Shown in pieces: positions 33,291 through 41,119 of a DNA stretch of 41,119 nucleotides (within the stretch, counting starts at the first letter, position 1; each line of letters begins with the position of its first letter). Origin of the DNA: Comamonadaceae bacterium (lineage in GTDB: Bacteria; Pseudomonadota; Gammaproteobacteria; Burkholderiales; Burkholderiaceae_C); assembly GCA_947453645.1 (NCBI GenBank), contig CANGHG010000002.1, positions 1 to 41,119 of the forward strand. Reading direction: 5' to 3'. Below the pieces are notes generated by a model. It worked only from the letters and a program-made list of their open reading frames with translations. It did not search any database and had not been told where the DNA came from. The position numbers and the translations under genes are program-made.

Positions 33291-34097
33291 TCAGCACCCA
33301 TTAAACACCGCAGCTCTTTTCTCAATGAAGGACCGCACGCCCTCGGCCGCATCGGCGCTGTTGGCGAGTTTCTTCTGAATGTTTTCAAACTCGGCACGGG
33401 CTGACAAGGGCCCTTGCTCGATGCCCTGAACCACAGACTGTCGTGTGGCCACCACAGCCAATGGCGCTTGTGCGGCAATGCTGTGGGCAATGCGCAAGGC
33501 CTGCGCCAATTCGGTGCCTGCTGCCACCACCTGCTGCACAAAGTGCAAACGCAGCGCCTCGGCGGCGTCAAATTCATCCCCGGTTAACAGGTGCAACAAG
33601 GCGTTGCCCGCTCCTGCACGCTCGGCCATGCGCAAGGTGGCGCCGCCCGTGGCCATGATGCCGCGCTTGACTTCGAGTTGCGAGAAACGGCAGTTGTCGG
33701 CGGCCACCACGATGTCGGCGGCCAGCATCAGCTCAATGCCCAGGGTGTAGGTGATGCCTTTGACCGCCACCACCAGGGGTTTGCTGCGCCGTCGCAGGCC
33801 TGGGGTGCTGAGGTCCAAGGGGTCCACTTCACCATCGGCAATGGCTTGCTCGCCACGCTGCATCAGGCCCGCGAAGGTGGGCAGCTCCAAGCCGGCGGTG
33901 AAATGCTCGCCAGCCGCGCACAAGACACCCACGCGCAACTGCGGGTCGTCTTCCAAGCGGCTGTAGGCCTGAGCCAACTGGGCCAACATGGCGGGTGTGA
34001 AACCGTTGCGCTTGGCCGGGCGATTGATGGTGATGAGCAGCACATGGTTTTGCACCTCATGGTCGATGCGCCCAGCATGGTCGCTGTCGGTGTTCAT
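33291..34097 (-). CDS. enoyl-CoA hydratase/isomerase family protein
   Basis: A 268-residue crotonase. The oxyanion-hole segments are HFTAGLEL (65-72) and the helix start TLGIELMLAADIV (118-130). Both catalytic glutamates of hydratases are kept: Glu122 in GIEL and Glu142 in FSQLEVKRGIMATGGAT. It should act on acyl-CoA esters as a hydratase. Its ATG overlaps the stop of the pirin gene (34094-34097), so the two are co-translated. Confidence 0.9.
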   Translation of the reverse strand: MNTDSDHAGRIDHEVQNHVLLITINRPAKRNGFTPAMLAQLAQAYSRLEDDPQLRVGVLCAAGEHFTAGLELPTFAGLMQRGEQAIADGEVDPLDLSTPGLRRRSKPLVVAVKGITYTLGIELMLAADIVVAADNCRFSQLEVKRGIMATGGATLRMAERAGAGNALLHLLTGDEFDAAEALRLHFVQQVVAAGTELAQALRIAHSIAAQAPLAVVATRQSVVQGIEQGPLSARAEFENIQKKLANSADAAEGVRSFIEKRAAVFNGC

Positions 34098-35128
34098 GCC
34101 TTGACCTCGTGCGCCTCGCGGTGCTCCAAGCGGCCATCGGCGTGGCGGGCAAAGCGGCCAGCCTCACGCGGATGCACCGGGTCTGAGGCCCCCCAAGGCC
34201 AGCCACCAAATTCGGTGCGGCGGTAGTCCTCGAAAGCCTGGTGAATTTCCGCCTGGGTGTTCATCACGAACGGGCCGTATTGGGCCACGGGTTCGGCAAT
34301 CGGGCGGCCTTGCAGCATCAGCAACTCGGTCACCTCGGGGCCGTTGTTGAACACGGCCAAATCCGTGTCGGCCTTGACTTCCACCACCGAGCGTTGGGGG
34401 ATGGTTTGGCCATCGAGTTGCAAGCCTTGGCCTTGGAAGAAATAGAGCTGTCGGCGGGTGCCTGTGTGGGCCTTGGGCAAAGTCCAGCGAGCGCCTGGGG
34501 CCATGCGGATGGTGAAGATGGCCAGGTCGGAGCCGTCTTGGCTGGCCCAAGAATGGGGCGGGGGTGGCAGACCTTGGGCACCGTCCAAATGGCCTGCGAC
34601 CACCAACACTTCGGTGCTCAGGCCCTGGGCGTCATGGTGGGTGACGGTTTGGATGTCCTCGCGCCAAAACATGGTGAAGTGCGGCTCGCACATCTTGTGT
34701 TTGGCAGGCAGGTTGAGCCAAATTTGAAACAACTCGCAGGGGTTGTTTTGGTCTTGATGCCGCAGCGGGAACATCTCGCAATGCACGATGCCCTTGCCCG
34801 CTGTCAGCCACTGCACATCGCCGTCGCCAAAACGGGCTGTGGCCCCCAGCGAATCCGAGTGGTCAATGCGTCCCTGGCGCACGACGGTGACAGTTTCAAA
34901 GCCACGGTGCGGGTGTGAGGGAAAGCCGGGAATGGTTTGCCCGTGGTACATGCTCCAGCCGTCTTTGTTGCCAAAGTCACTGCCCATTTGCCGACCCGCC
35001 AGCGAGGCGGCGGGCCCCATCTGCGCGTTGCCCTGGGGGTAGTGGTCCAGGTGGTGGACACAGAACAAAAACGGATCGATGGTCTGCCAAGGAAAGGACA
35101 GCGAGGCCACGCTCAGGATGTTGCTCAT
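34094..35128 (-). CDS. pirin family protein
   Basis: A 344-residue bicupin. The N-terminal cupin has the metal ligands His72 and His74 in HPHRGFETV and His116 and Glu118 in GIVHCEM, matching the iron site of pirin. Bacterial pirins include quercetin dioxygenases and proteins that bind pyruvate dehydrogenase; which applies is unknown. It sits between the serine hydrolase (3-nt gap) and the enoyl-CoA hydratase (4-bp overlap), forming a three-gene operon. The protein is longer than typical pirins (about 230-300) owing to a C-terminal extension ending REAHEVKA. Confidence 0.92.
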   Translation of the reverse strand: MSNILSVASLSFPWQTIDPFLFCVHHLDHYPQGNAQMGPAASLAGRQMGSDFGNKDGWSMYHGQTIPGFPSHPHRGFETVTVVRQGRIDHSDSLGATARFGDGDVQWLTAGKGIVHCEMFPLRHQDQNNPCELFQIWLNLPAKHKMCEPHFTMFWREDIQTVTHHDAQGLSTEVLVVAGHLDGAQGLPPPPHSWASQDGSDLAIFTIRMAPGARWTLPKAHTGTRRQLYFFQGQGLQLDGQTIPQRSVVEVKADTDLAVFNNGPEVTELLMLQGRPIAEPVAQYGPFVMNTQAEIHQAFEDYRRTEFGGWPWGASDPVHPREAGRFARHADGRLEHREAHEVKA

Positions 35129-35131
35129 GCC

Positions 35132-36421
35132 TTACTCCAGCGCTTGGTAAACCAGTTGCTTGACCATGCGGCGGTAATACTGGCGCATGGGGCCAGGGGT
35201 TTGCGCCATCAAGAGGCCAATGACTTGCTCTTTGGGGTCGATCCAAAAGAAAGTGCCGCCAGCACCGGCCCAGGCGTAGTCGCCTTCAGAGCCAGGCACG
35301 CTGGCCATGCCTTGGCCTTGGCGCACCATGAAGCCCAGGCCAAAGGTGTAGCCCTGCACGCCCATGAGCAGCTCACCGGGTTGCAGCGGCGTGGCCACTT
35401 TGGGGCCGAGGTGGTCCGAGGTCATCAGCGCCACGGTGGTGCGGCTCAGGTAGCGGCGGCCGTCCAGTTTGCCGTTGTTGAGCAGCATTTGGCAAAACCG
35501 CAAATAGTCGCTGGCCGTGGTCACCAAGCCAGCGCCGCCCGAGTCATTGCCTTGCACCTTGGTCACATCCAACATGGGCGCCATGGGTTGTTGGGTCAGA
35601 GGGTCGATGGCCAAGGGTTCGGCGATGCGGCTTTGTTTGTTCGTTGGCACCACGAAGGCGGTGTCTTTCATGCCCAGGGGTTTGATGAGGCGCTCGTCGA
35701 GCATCACGCTCAAGGGCTTTTTGCCCACGGCTTCAAGCACACGGCCCAGCAAATCGGTGGACAAGCTGTACTCCCAGGTGCTGCCGGGCTGCCAGATCAG
35801 AGGGGCCTTGGCAAAGGCAGCCACTTGCTGTTCGGGCGTGAGGGTGATCCAAACAGAGGGGACCTCGTTGGAAAACAAACCTGCGCTGATGTAGGCGTTG
35901 CGCATGGCCACAGAGCGGGTGAACTCGGCGTAGGTCAGGCCCGAGGTGTGACGCAGCAAGTCGTGCACCAGAATTTGACGCGCGGCAGGCACAGTGGCAC
36001 TGGCGGGGTCGGCGGGGTTGGAGAGCACCTGCATTTGCGCCAAGGCAGGCAGGAACTTGGACACGGGGTCGGCCAGTTGCAACTTGCCTTCTTCCACCAT
36101 CATCATGGCCAACACCGAGGTCATGGGCTTGGTCATGGAATAGGCGCGGAAGATGGCGTCGTGCTTGACGCCAATGGCGTCCGAATACACCACAGCGCCT
36201 TTGCGCGCAATCATCACCACGGCGCCAGGCATTTGTTTAGCGTCGATTTCAGCTTGGATGACCGGGCGGATGCGGGCCAAACGCTCGGCAGAAAATCCTT
36301 TGGAGGCTGGCGAAGCCGTGGGGATGTCAGCTGCCCAAGTGGCTGCAGTGCTCAGCAGCAAGGCGCTGGCGAAAGCGCCAAGACAGGCACGGCGGCCCAA
36401 GGTGGGTTTGAACAAGCGCAT
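35132..36421 (-). CDS. exported serine hydrolase, beta-lactamase/class C-like family
   Basis: A 429-residue protein with a signal peptide (after RRACLGAFASALLLSTAATWA) and a penicillin-recognising-enzyme fold. The S-x-x-K motif is SMTK at 95-98 (nucleophile Ser95), the Y-x-N-equivalent is YSLST in WEYSLSTDLLG, and a late GAGGTFFWIDP carries the third motif. Y-S-L instead of Y-x-N and the COG1680 layout point to an esterase or peptidase rather than a true beta-lactamase. The two flanking genes (pirin, crotonase) suggest a role in hydrolysing an ester or lactone, but this is inference. Confidence 0.88.
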   Translation of the reverse strand: MRLFKPTLGRRACLGAFASALLLSTAATWAADIPTASPASKGFSAERLARIRPVIQAEIDAKQMPGAVVMIARKGAVVYSDAIGVKHDAIFRAYSMTKPMTSVLAMMMVEEGKLQLADPVSKFLPALAQMQVLSNPADPASATVPAARQILVHDLLRHTSGLTYAEFTRSVAMRNAYISAGLFSNEVPSVWITLTPEQQVAAFAKAPLIWQPGSTWEYSLSTDLLGRVLEAVGKKPLSVMLDERLIKPLGMKDTAFVVPTNKQSRIAEPLAIDPLTQQPMAPMLDVTKVQGNDSGGAGLVTTASDYLRFCQMLLNNGKLDGRRYLSRTTVALMTSDHLGPKVATPLQPGELLMGVQGYTFGLGFMVRQGQGMASVPGSEGDYAWAGAGGTFFWIDPKEQVIGLLMAQTPGPMRQYYRRMVKQLVYQALE

Positions 36422-36528
36422 GAGTCACTCCAAGGACAGATTGAAAGGTGCGGCAGAGGTTAGCAGATGACGCATCGCTTAAGCTCCAAGCTTCAGGCCA
36501 GACAAACCCGAACCAACAGGAGACCGCC

Positions 36529-37308
36529 ATGAAACTGAATGCACAGACAGTCGCCATCGTCACCGGGGGCGCCTCGGGCTTGGGGGCCGCGACCGCGCGG
36601 CGGCTGGCCAGTCATGGTGTGAAAGTGGCCTTGTTCGATTTGAACGCCGCCATGGGCGAGGCCTTGGCCGCTGAGATTGGCGGCGTGTTTTGCCAGGTGG
36701 ACGTCACCTCAGAGGATCAGGTGGACGCGGCATTTGCCAAAGCCCGCGCCGCACAAGGGCAAGAGCGCATCTTGGTGAATTGCGCAGGTACTGGCAACGC
36801 CATCAAAACCGCCAGCCGTGACAAGGCCACAGGCGAGATACGCTCATTCCCCACCGCCAATTTCGACCGCATCATTCAGATCAACCTGGTGGGGACCTTC
36901 AGGTGCATCGCCAAGTCGGCGGCCGGCATGATGAGCCTGGACCTGCTGGACGGCGAACGTGGCGCCATCGTCAACACCGCGTCGGTGGCGGCAGAGGATG
37001 GGCAAATAGGTCAGGCGAGTTACTCGGCCAGCAAGGCGGCCATCGTGGGTATGACCTTGCCGATTGCGCGGGACTTGATGGGTGAGGGCATTCGGGTCAA
37101 CACCATCTTGCCGGGCATCTTCAACACGCCCTTGTTGCAAGCCGCCCCAGACAACGTGAAAGAGGCGCTGGCGGCATCTGTGCCGTTTCCCAAACGCCTG
37201 GGCCTGCCCGATGAATACGCGCACTTGGCTGAAATGCTCTTGACCAACCAGTACATGAACGGCGAGTGCATCCGCATTGACGGGGCGATTCGCATGGCGC
37301 CGCGTTGA
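36529..37308 (+). CDS. short-chain dehydrogenase, 3-hydroxyacyl-CoA dehydrogenase type II-like
   Basis: A 259-residue classical SDR. Cofactor motif TGGASGLG (12-19) with an acidic DLN after the second strand favours NAD(H). NCAG is at 84-87 and the catalytic Ser152, Tyr165, Lys169 (YSASK) are intact. Sequence style (VTGGASGLGAATARRL, ITLNCAG-like LVNCAGTGNAIKT, PFPKRLGLPDEYAHL) resembles HSD10-type 3-hydroxyacyl-CoA dehydrogenases. ACAGGAGA precedes the ATG. The thiolase 121 bp downstream, with an almost identical ribosome site, fits the next step of beta-oxidation. Confidence 0.9.
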   Translation: MKLNAQTVAIVTGGASGLGAATARRLASHGVKVALFDLNAAMGEALAAEIGGVFCQVDVTSEDQVDAAFAKARAAQGQERILVNCAGTGNAIKTASRDKATGEIRSFPTANFDRIIQINLVGTFRCIAKSAAGMMSLDLLDGERGAIVNTASVAAEDGQIGQASYSASKAAIVGMTLPIARDLMGEGIRVNTILPGIFNTPLLQAAPDNVKEALAASVPFPKRLGLPDEYAHLAEMLLTNQYMNGECIRIDGAIRMAPR

Positions 37309-37394
37309 GGGGATTGCTTCGGGGCTGCGCCCCTCGCAATGACGAGGCGCTGGCGATGCCCTAGCCGTCATGGCGAGCGCAGCGAAGCCATCCC
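37309..37394. repeat. dispersed repeat copy between the dehydrogenase and the thiolase
   Basis: Directly after the dehydrogenase stop, GGATTGCTTCGGGGCTGCGCC and CCTCGCAATGACG (37311-37344) repeat the kpsC-type unit, with an internal GGGGCTGCGCCCC palindrome. An inverted relative CGTCATGGCGAGCGCAGCG (37366-37384) continues to GAAGCCATCCC at 37394. The pair forms a long interrupted hairpin in the spacer. Such elements often act as mRNA stabilisers or partial terminators, which could set the ratio of the two enzymes. Confidence 0.8.
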
Positions 37395-37429
37395 AAAGCT
37401 ATACACTTTTCAAAAAACAGGAGACCAAC

Positions 37430-38608
37430 ATGTCAGACGCATACATCGTGGCAGCCACCCGCACCGCCGGCGGCAAAAGAGGCGGCCGTTTATCGGGCTG
37501 GCACCCCGTGGATTTGGCGGCTCAGGTCTTGAACGACTTGATCGACCGCACAGGTGCAGACCCCGCGCTGGTGGAAGACGTGTTCATGGGTTGCGTGAGC
37601 CAAATCGGTGAGCAGTCCTCCAATGTGGCGCGCAACGCGGTGTTGGCGTCCAAGCTGCCCGAGTCGGTGCCAGGCACCTCCATCGACCGCCAGTGCGGTT
37701 CCTCCCAGCAAGCCATCCACTTTGCCGCGCAAGCTGTGATGTCTGGCACCATGGACGTGGTGATCGCCGCGGGCGTGGAGTCCATGACCCGTGTGCCCAT
37801 GTTCAGTACCACGGTGTTGGCGCAAAAAGCCAATATGGGTTTTTACCAAAGCCCCAACATCAACAAGCGCTTCAACGACCTGGTCTTCAGTCAGTTTTTA
37901 GGCGCAGAAATGATGGCCCAAAAATACGGCCTGAGCAAAGATGAACTCGACCGCTACGCCTTGCTGAGTCACCAACGTGCGGCAGCAGCCACCCAGGCGG
38001 GCGCGTTCAAGCATGAAATTTTGCCGGTGGCCATTCTCAACCCTGAAGGCCAAGCCACGGGCGACATGCACACCACGGATGAAGGCATACGTGCCGACGC
38101 CACCTTGGAAGGCATTCAAAGCGTGAAATTGTTGCAAGAAGGCGGGGTGGTCACTGCAGCCAATGCCAGCCAAATTTGTGATGGGGCAACAGGCGTCATG
38201 GTGGTCAGCGAGCGTGGTTTGAAAGCCCTGGGCGTCAAACCCCTGGCTCGCATCCACCACATGACCATGATCGGCCACGACCCGGTCATCATGCTCGAAG
38301 CCCCCATCCCCGCCACCGAGCGGGCCTTGAAAAAAGCGGGCATGCAGATTGGCGACATCGACTTGTACGAGGTCAACGAGGCCTTTGCTTCAGTGCCACT
38401 GGCCTGGCTCAAAGCCTTGGGGGCCGACCCCGAGCGCTTGAATGTGAATGGCGGGGCCATTGCTTTGGGCCACCCGCTGGGCGCCTCTGGCACCAAGCTG
38501 ATGACCACGCTCATCAACGCCTTGGGCCAACGCGGCAAACGCTATGGTTTGCAAACCATGTGCGAAGGCGGCGGCATGGCCAACGTCACCATCATCGAGC
38601 GGCTTTAA
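37430..38608 (+). CDS. thiolase family acetyl-CoA acyltransferase
   Basis: A 392-residue thiolase. The acylated cysteine is Cys89 in SIDRQCGSSQQA; the second half has EVNEAFASV, the GGAIALGHPLGASGT histidine loop and the second active-site cysteine in MCEGGGMANV. Complete motifs indicate an active enzyme that either cleaves 3-oxoacyl-CoA or condenses acetyl-CoA. It follows the dehydrogenase gene after a repeat-bearing gap and is preceded by ACAGGAGA. The 3' end overlaps the convergent small membrane gene by 4 bp. Confidence 0.95.
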   Translation: MSDAYIVAATRTAGGKRGGRLSGWHPVDLAAQVLNDLIDRTGADPALVEDVFMGCVSQIGEQSSNVARNAVLASKLPESVPGTSIDRQCGSSQQAIHFAAQAVMSGTMDVVIAAGVESMTRVPMFSTTVLAQKANMGFYQSPNINKRFNDLVFSQFLGAEMMAQKYGLSKDELDRYALLSHQRAAAATQAGAFKHEILPVAILNPEGQATGDMHTTDEGIRADATLEGIQSVKLLQEGGVVTAANASQICDGATGVMVVSERGLKALGVKPLARIHHMTMIGHDPVIMLEAPIPATERALKKAGMQIGDIDLYEVNEAFASVPLAWLKALGADPERLNVNGGAIALGHPLGASGTKLMTTLINALGQRGKRYGLQTMCEGGGMANVTIIERL

Positions 38609-38868
38609 GGTTTGTGCGTGTCCGAGGGCGGCAATTCGCGCACCTCGGCCTCGATCACATCCTCTTGGCGGTGGCCGGGGGGCATTTGCTTGGCGGCTTG
38701 TCGTTGCCAATGCCTGTAGGTTTGAAACACCATGGCGATTTGCGGTTGTTGGCCGGTGATCAGCCAGCGCAACAAGCTCAGGGCCAAACCCAGCAAGGAC
38801 ACCAACAACACCAACAGCAGGACTGCGCCCGCCACCAGCAGAAAAAGGAAACGGACAAGCCAGTTCAA
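38605..38868 (-). CDS. 87-residue single-pass membrane protein, hypothetical
   Basis: The N-terminal 38 residues are strongly hydrophobic (FLFLLVAGAVLLLVLLVSLLGLALSLL in two stretches), followed by a cytosolic-looking polar part (WQRQAAKQMPPGHRQEDVIEAEVRELPP). The ending resembles small membrane proteins with a C-terminal acidic-proline tail seen next to metabolic genes in Comamonadaceae, but I cannot name a family. Its ATG overlaps the stop of the gene upstream (38865-38868), supporting translation. Confidence 0.65.
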   Translation of the reverse strand: MNWLVRFLFLLVAGAVLLLVLLVSLLGLALSLLRWLITGQQPQIAMVFQTYRHWQRQAAKQMPPGHRQEDVIEAEVRELPPSDTHKP

Positions 38869-39032
38869 GCGCGCAGATCAACCCGGTGTGGCTTGGCAGC
38901 TTGTGGTGCTGGCTTGGCTTCGGCCTTGACGGCTTGTGTCTTGGCTGCGACCATCTTGGCCCTGGCCACCTGGGGTTTGGGGGCTTTGGCCGCTTGCACC
39001 TGGGCACGGGCTGAAGATGAGTCGACTCGCAT
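38865..39032 (-). CDS. 55-residue Ala/Lys-rich basic protein, hypothetical
   Basis: A low-complexity protein made of A-K-P and A-K-A steps (for example KAPKPQVARAK and KAEAKPAPQAAKP), with no acidic stretch and no hydrophobic helix. This resembles the tails of histone H1-like or ribosome-associated basic proteins, but it is too short to classify. The ATG at 39032 is chosen because AAAGGA lies 9 nt upstream; another ATG at 39041 would add three residues. It overlaps the next gene by 4 bp and may simply be a leader for it. Confidence 0.45.
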   Translation of the reverse strand: MRVDSSSARAQVQAAKAPKPQVARAKMVAAKTQAVKAEAKPAPQAAKPHRVDLRA

Positions 39033-39113
39033 GGGTGACATTCCTTTGAGGGTGGTGCTGCAATGCACCAGCCGATAATAAGGCAATCGACTTTTTCTTC
39101 TTTGGCCCATCTC

Positions 39114-39983
39114 ATGACCTCAGCATCCTCCATCCTCACCCTGTCTTGCCAGGACCAGCGCGGCATCGTGCAGCGGGTTTCAGGTTTTTTGGCTGATCAC
39201 GGCTGCAACATCCTGGATTCGGCCCAGTTTGGCGACACCCAGTCCAAGCTGTTTTTCATGCGGGTGCATTTCGTGCACGAGGACACCAAGCTGGTTTTTG
39301 ATGAATTGCGCAGCGCTTTTGGCAAATTGGCCGACACCATGCAAATGAACTGGGACATGCACGACGCGGCGGTCAAACCCCGTGTGCTGATCATGGTCTC
39401 CAAAATTGGCCATTGCCTGAACGACTTGCTGTTTCGCTTTCGCAGCGGTTTGTTGCCCGTGGAAATCGTGGGCATTGTCTCCAACCACACCGACTTCTAC
39501 CAACTCGCCGCCAGCTACAACATCCCGTTTCACCATTTCCCTTTGGCCACGGGCGCACCACCCGAGGCCAAGCTGGCGCAAGAGCACAAGATTTTGGAGT
39601 TGGTGAAAACCCACCAAGTGGACCTGGTGGTGCTGGCGCGTTACATGCAAATTTTGTCCAGCCAGATGTGCGAGGCCTTGCGGGGCCGTGCCATCAATAT
39701 TCATCATTCTTTTTTACCCAGCTTCAAAGGTGCCAAGCCCTATTACCAAGCGCATGACCGAGGCGTGAAGCTGATTGGGGCCACGGCCCACTTTGTAACC
39801 GGGGACTTGGACGAGGGCCCGATCATCGAGCAGGGTGTCGAGCGGGTCACCCATGCCATGGGGCCAGAAACCCTGACCGCCATTGGCCGTGACGTGGAAT
39901 GCGTGGTGCTGGCGCGGGCGGTGAAGTGGTTTGTCGAGCACCGCATTTTGCTCAACGGTCACAAGACCGTGGTGTTTTCATGA
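39114..39983 (+). CDS. purU: formyltetrahydrofolate deformylase
   Basis: A 289-residue PurU, which hydrolyses 10-formyl-tetrahydrofolate to formate and tetrahydrofolate and so balances one-carbon units. An N-terminal ACT domain (ILTLSCQDQRGIVQRVSGFL, about 7-80) senses methionine/glycine in E. coli. The formyl-transferase-like catalytic domain has KIGHCLNDLLFR, VSNHTD, and the catalytic Asn-His-Asp set in AINIHHSFLPSFKGA and GATAHFVTGDLDEGPII. The start at 39114 yields the standard N terminus. Confidence 0.96.
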   Translation: MTSASSILTLSCQDQRGIVQRVSGFLADHGCNILDSAQFGDTQSKLFFMRVHFVHEDTKLVFDELRSAFGKLADTMQMNWDMHDAAVKPRVLIMVSKIGHCLNDLLFRFRSGLLPVEIVGIVSNHTDFYQLAASYNIPFHHFPLATGAPPEAKLAQEHKILELVKTHQVDLVVLARYMQILSSQMCEALRGRAINIHHSFLPSFKGAKPYYQAHDRGVKLIGATAHFVTGDLDEGPIIEQGVERVTHAMGPETLTAIGRDVECVVLARAVKWFVEHRILLNGHKTVVFS

Positions 39984-39992
39984 CGCCTTGGA

Positions 39993-40634
39993 TCAAAGGC
40001 GGTCAATGGTGTCGCTGGCATGCGGCGCTTCGCCAGGGCCGTCCTCGATGGCAAAACGGTCTCGGGTGGTGTTGTAAAAACTCGCACCAAAACGGGCGAT
40101 GGGGTGATAGTCCCGCAGGTTGACCCGCCAGGCTTGGGTGTCGATCAAACCGTCACGTGCGGCCATCCATTTCACCCGCCCGATGAACACATAGCGGCTC
40201 TCGGTTTCCATCTTTTCGTGCAGCACGCACTCGAAAGCCACGGGGGCTTGCAGGATGCGTGGCGGGGCAATGCTGTGTGAGGGCGCAGAGGTGAAGCCCA
40301 CATGGCTGAGTTCGCTCACATCCGAGGGCAGGGCCTCGCCGCAGGCGTGCATTTGTTGGGCCATGGCCTCGTCAGTCATGTGAACCACGAACTCGCCGCT
40401 GGCCAAGATGTTGGCCGCGGTGTCTTTGAGTCGCCCATCGCTCAGGCGGTTGATGCTGAGCATGAGGATGGGCGGGTCTTCACCCACCATGTTGAACATG
40501 GAAAACGGGGCCGCGTTGGCCACGCCGTTGACTCCGAGTGTGGTGACCAGGGCGATGGGTCTGGGCACAATCAAACTCGCCATGAGTTTGTAGCGCTCAT
40601 AGGCGCTGATTTGCTCGAAATCGACCTCTGTCAA
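39993..40634 (-). CDS. flavin reductase-like FMN-binding protein
   Basis: A 213-residue split-barrel flavoprotein of the flavin reductase/DIM6-NTAB family. IVPRPIALVTTLGVNGVANAAPFSMFNMV (about 22-50) is the family's signature FMN-binding segment, followed by PPILMLSINR, DTAANILASGEFVVHM and YVFIGRVKWM. Proteins of this type provide reduced FMN to monooxygenases or act as stand-alone reductases. It faces purU convergently with a 9-bp gap and no partner oxygenase is visible. Confidence 0.9.
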   Translation of the reverse strand: MTEVDFEQISAYERYKLMASLIVPRPIALVTTLGVNGVANAAPFSMFNMVGEDPPILMLSINRLSDGRLKDTAANILASGEFVVHMTDEAMAQQMHACGEALPSDVSELSHVGFTSAPSHSIAPPRILQAPVAFECVLHEKMETESRYVFIGRVKWMAARDGLIDTQAWRVNLRDYHPIARFGASFYNTTRDRFAIEDGPGEAPHASDTIDRL

Positions 40635-40643
40635 AGTGGAGCC

Positions 40644-41119
40644 TTATCCATAAAATACCGCCGATATTTGCTCTTCACACCGCTGTGACAATGCTTTGCG
40701 GTTGTTAGATGTGGGGATGACTGGCAAAAATGTGATCTCGGCAGTCAAAGGAGCGGCGCGCCAAATGTTTTGCATGCACTCCAACAGCGTCATGTCGCCA
40801 TGAAAGCCGGCTGCGGTCGATAAGTGGCCTTTCGCATCTTTGTATTGAATGCACAAAGGATAGACAGGGGTTTGAGAGGTCACGGCTGCTTGAAACAAAT
40901 TCGCTTTGAAGGGCAGCAGTGTATGACCTTCAGATGATGTGGCCTCAGGAAAAAAACCAAGCACTTCTTTCGCTTTCAGCATGGCGATCATCTGTTTGGT
41001 GATGTCTCGTGTGCTTGTTCTCACCGCGTTCAAGTCGATGAACAAGGCCCCAGATGCCTGCACCATTTTGCCAATGACCGGCCAATGTCGAACTGCGGTG
41101 GTGGTGATGAATTTACAAG
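40644..41119 (-). CDS. PlsC-type 1-acyl-sn-glycerol-3-phosphate acyltransferase, 5' end outside the window
   Basis: The frame is open from the right window edge and reads KFITTTAVRHWPVIGKMVQ, ASGALFIDLNAVR, then LGFFPEATSSEGHTLLPFKANLF, corresponding to blocks II-III of membrane acyltransferases (FPEGTxS becomes FPEATSS here, a Gly-to-Ala change). The H-x(4)-D catalytic motif would lie beyond the edge. The product likely acylates lysophospholipids or related acceptors at the inner membrane. It lies 9 bp upstream of the flavin reductase gene on the same strand. Confidence 0.85.
   Translation of the reverse strand, partial: CKFITTTAVRHWPVIGKMVQASGALFIDLNAVRTSTRDITKQMIAMLKAKEVLGFFPEATSSEGHTLLPFKANLFQAAVTSQTPVYPLCIQYKDAKGHLSTAAGFHGDMTLLECMQNIWRAAPLTAEITFLPVIPTSNNRKALSQRCEEQISAVFYG

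Noticed and set aside
34937-36463. 508-residue plus-strand frame opposite the pirin and serine-hydrolase genes
   Set aside because: It spans two genes with complete catalytic motifs on the other strand and has extreme His/Gly/Arg composition without a domain.
1-41119. Search for tRNA, rRNA, transposase and integrase genes
   Set aside because: Gaps are short and none shows a cloverleaf, rRNA core, or mobile-element protein, so no such feature is reported.

Overview
The window is a densely packed bacterial chromosome segment with intermediate to high GC, and almost every base is coding. Gene content and protein flavour point to a betaproteobacterium of the Burkholderiales, most likely a Comamonadaceae relative such as Limnohabitans or Rhodoferax. 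This is inferred from EF-P with Arg32 plus EarP, the DUF1800/DUF1501 pair, the SHP/DHC/cytochrome b set, a BchC-type dehydrogenase and a Liv-type ABC cluster with an acyl-CoA ligase. No rRNA, tRNA, CRISPR array or transposase was seen.

Layout. 1-3212: the edge of a capsule locus. It holds the tail of an AbrB/MazE-like antitoxin, a two-lobe KpsC whose first lobe is interrupted in frame by a 39-bp tandem repeat, and a second single-lobe KpsC fragment. 3257-5152: a small membrane protein, a bidirectional terminator, and the earP-efp pair. 5213-10150: a DUF1330 protein, an aminotransferase, the exported DUF1501/DUF1800 pair and a DUF423 membrane protein. 10152-12688: an MgtC/DUF4010 membrane protein and an MFS transporter. 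12783-17176: a tightly coupled six-gene operon with a MacAB/Lol-like adaptor, a frameshifted permease, an ATPase, an SHP-type oxygen-binding cytochrome, a diheme cytochrome and a cytochrome b. 17275-19502: an alpha/beta hydrolase, a BchC-like dehydrogenase, a cupin and a 43-residue membrane peptide, with no other photosynthesis gene nearby. 19509-22928: PPK2, an NCS2 purine/pyrimidine permease and a voltage-gated K+ channel. 23091-26018: an FAH/hydratase-type enzyme, an adhesin-E-like protein, a VOC protein and ChrA.

26081-32657 is a Liv-type uptake operon (two permeases, two ATPases, a binding protein) with a long-chain-type acyl-CoA ligase inserted before the binding protein. This suggests import of a carboxylic acid followed by CoA activation. 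33291-38608 adds an enoyl-CoA hydratase, a pirin, a serine hydrolase, a short-chain dehydrogenase and a thiolase, which fits acyl-CoA breakdown. The right end carries two small hypothetical proteins, purU, a flavin reductase and a PlsC-type acyltransferase cut by the window edge.

The most notable observations are: repeat-derived peptide built into KpsC, with relatives of the same repeat at 32.7 kb and 37.3 kb; apparent internal deletions in both the adaptor and the permease of the operon that also carries an SHP redox module; and an isolated BchC homologue in a translationally coupled mini-operon. I see no unambiguous new defence or mobile system.
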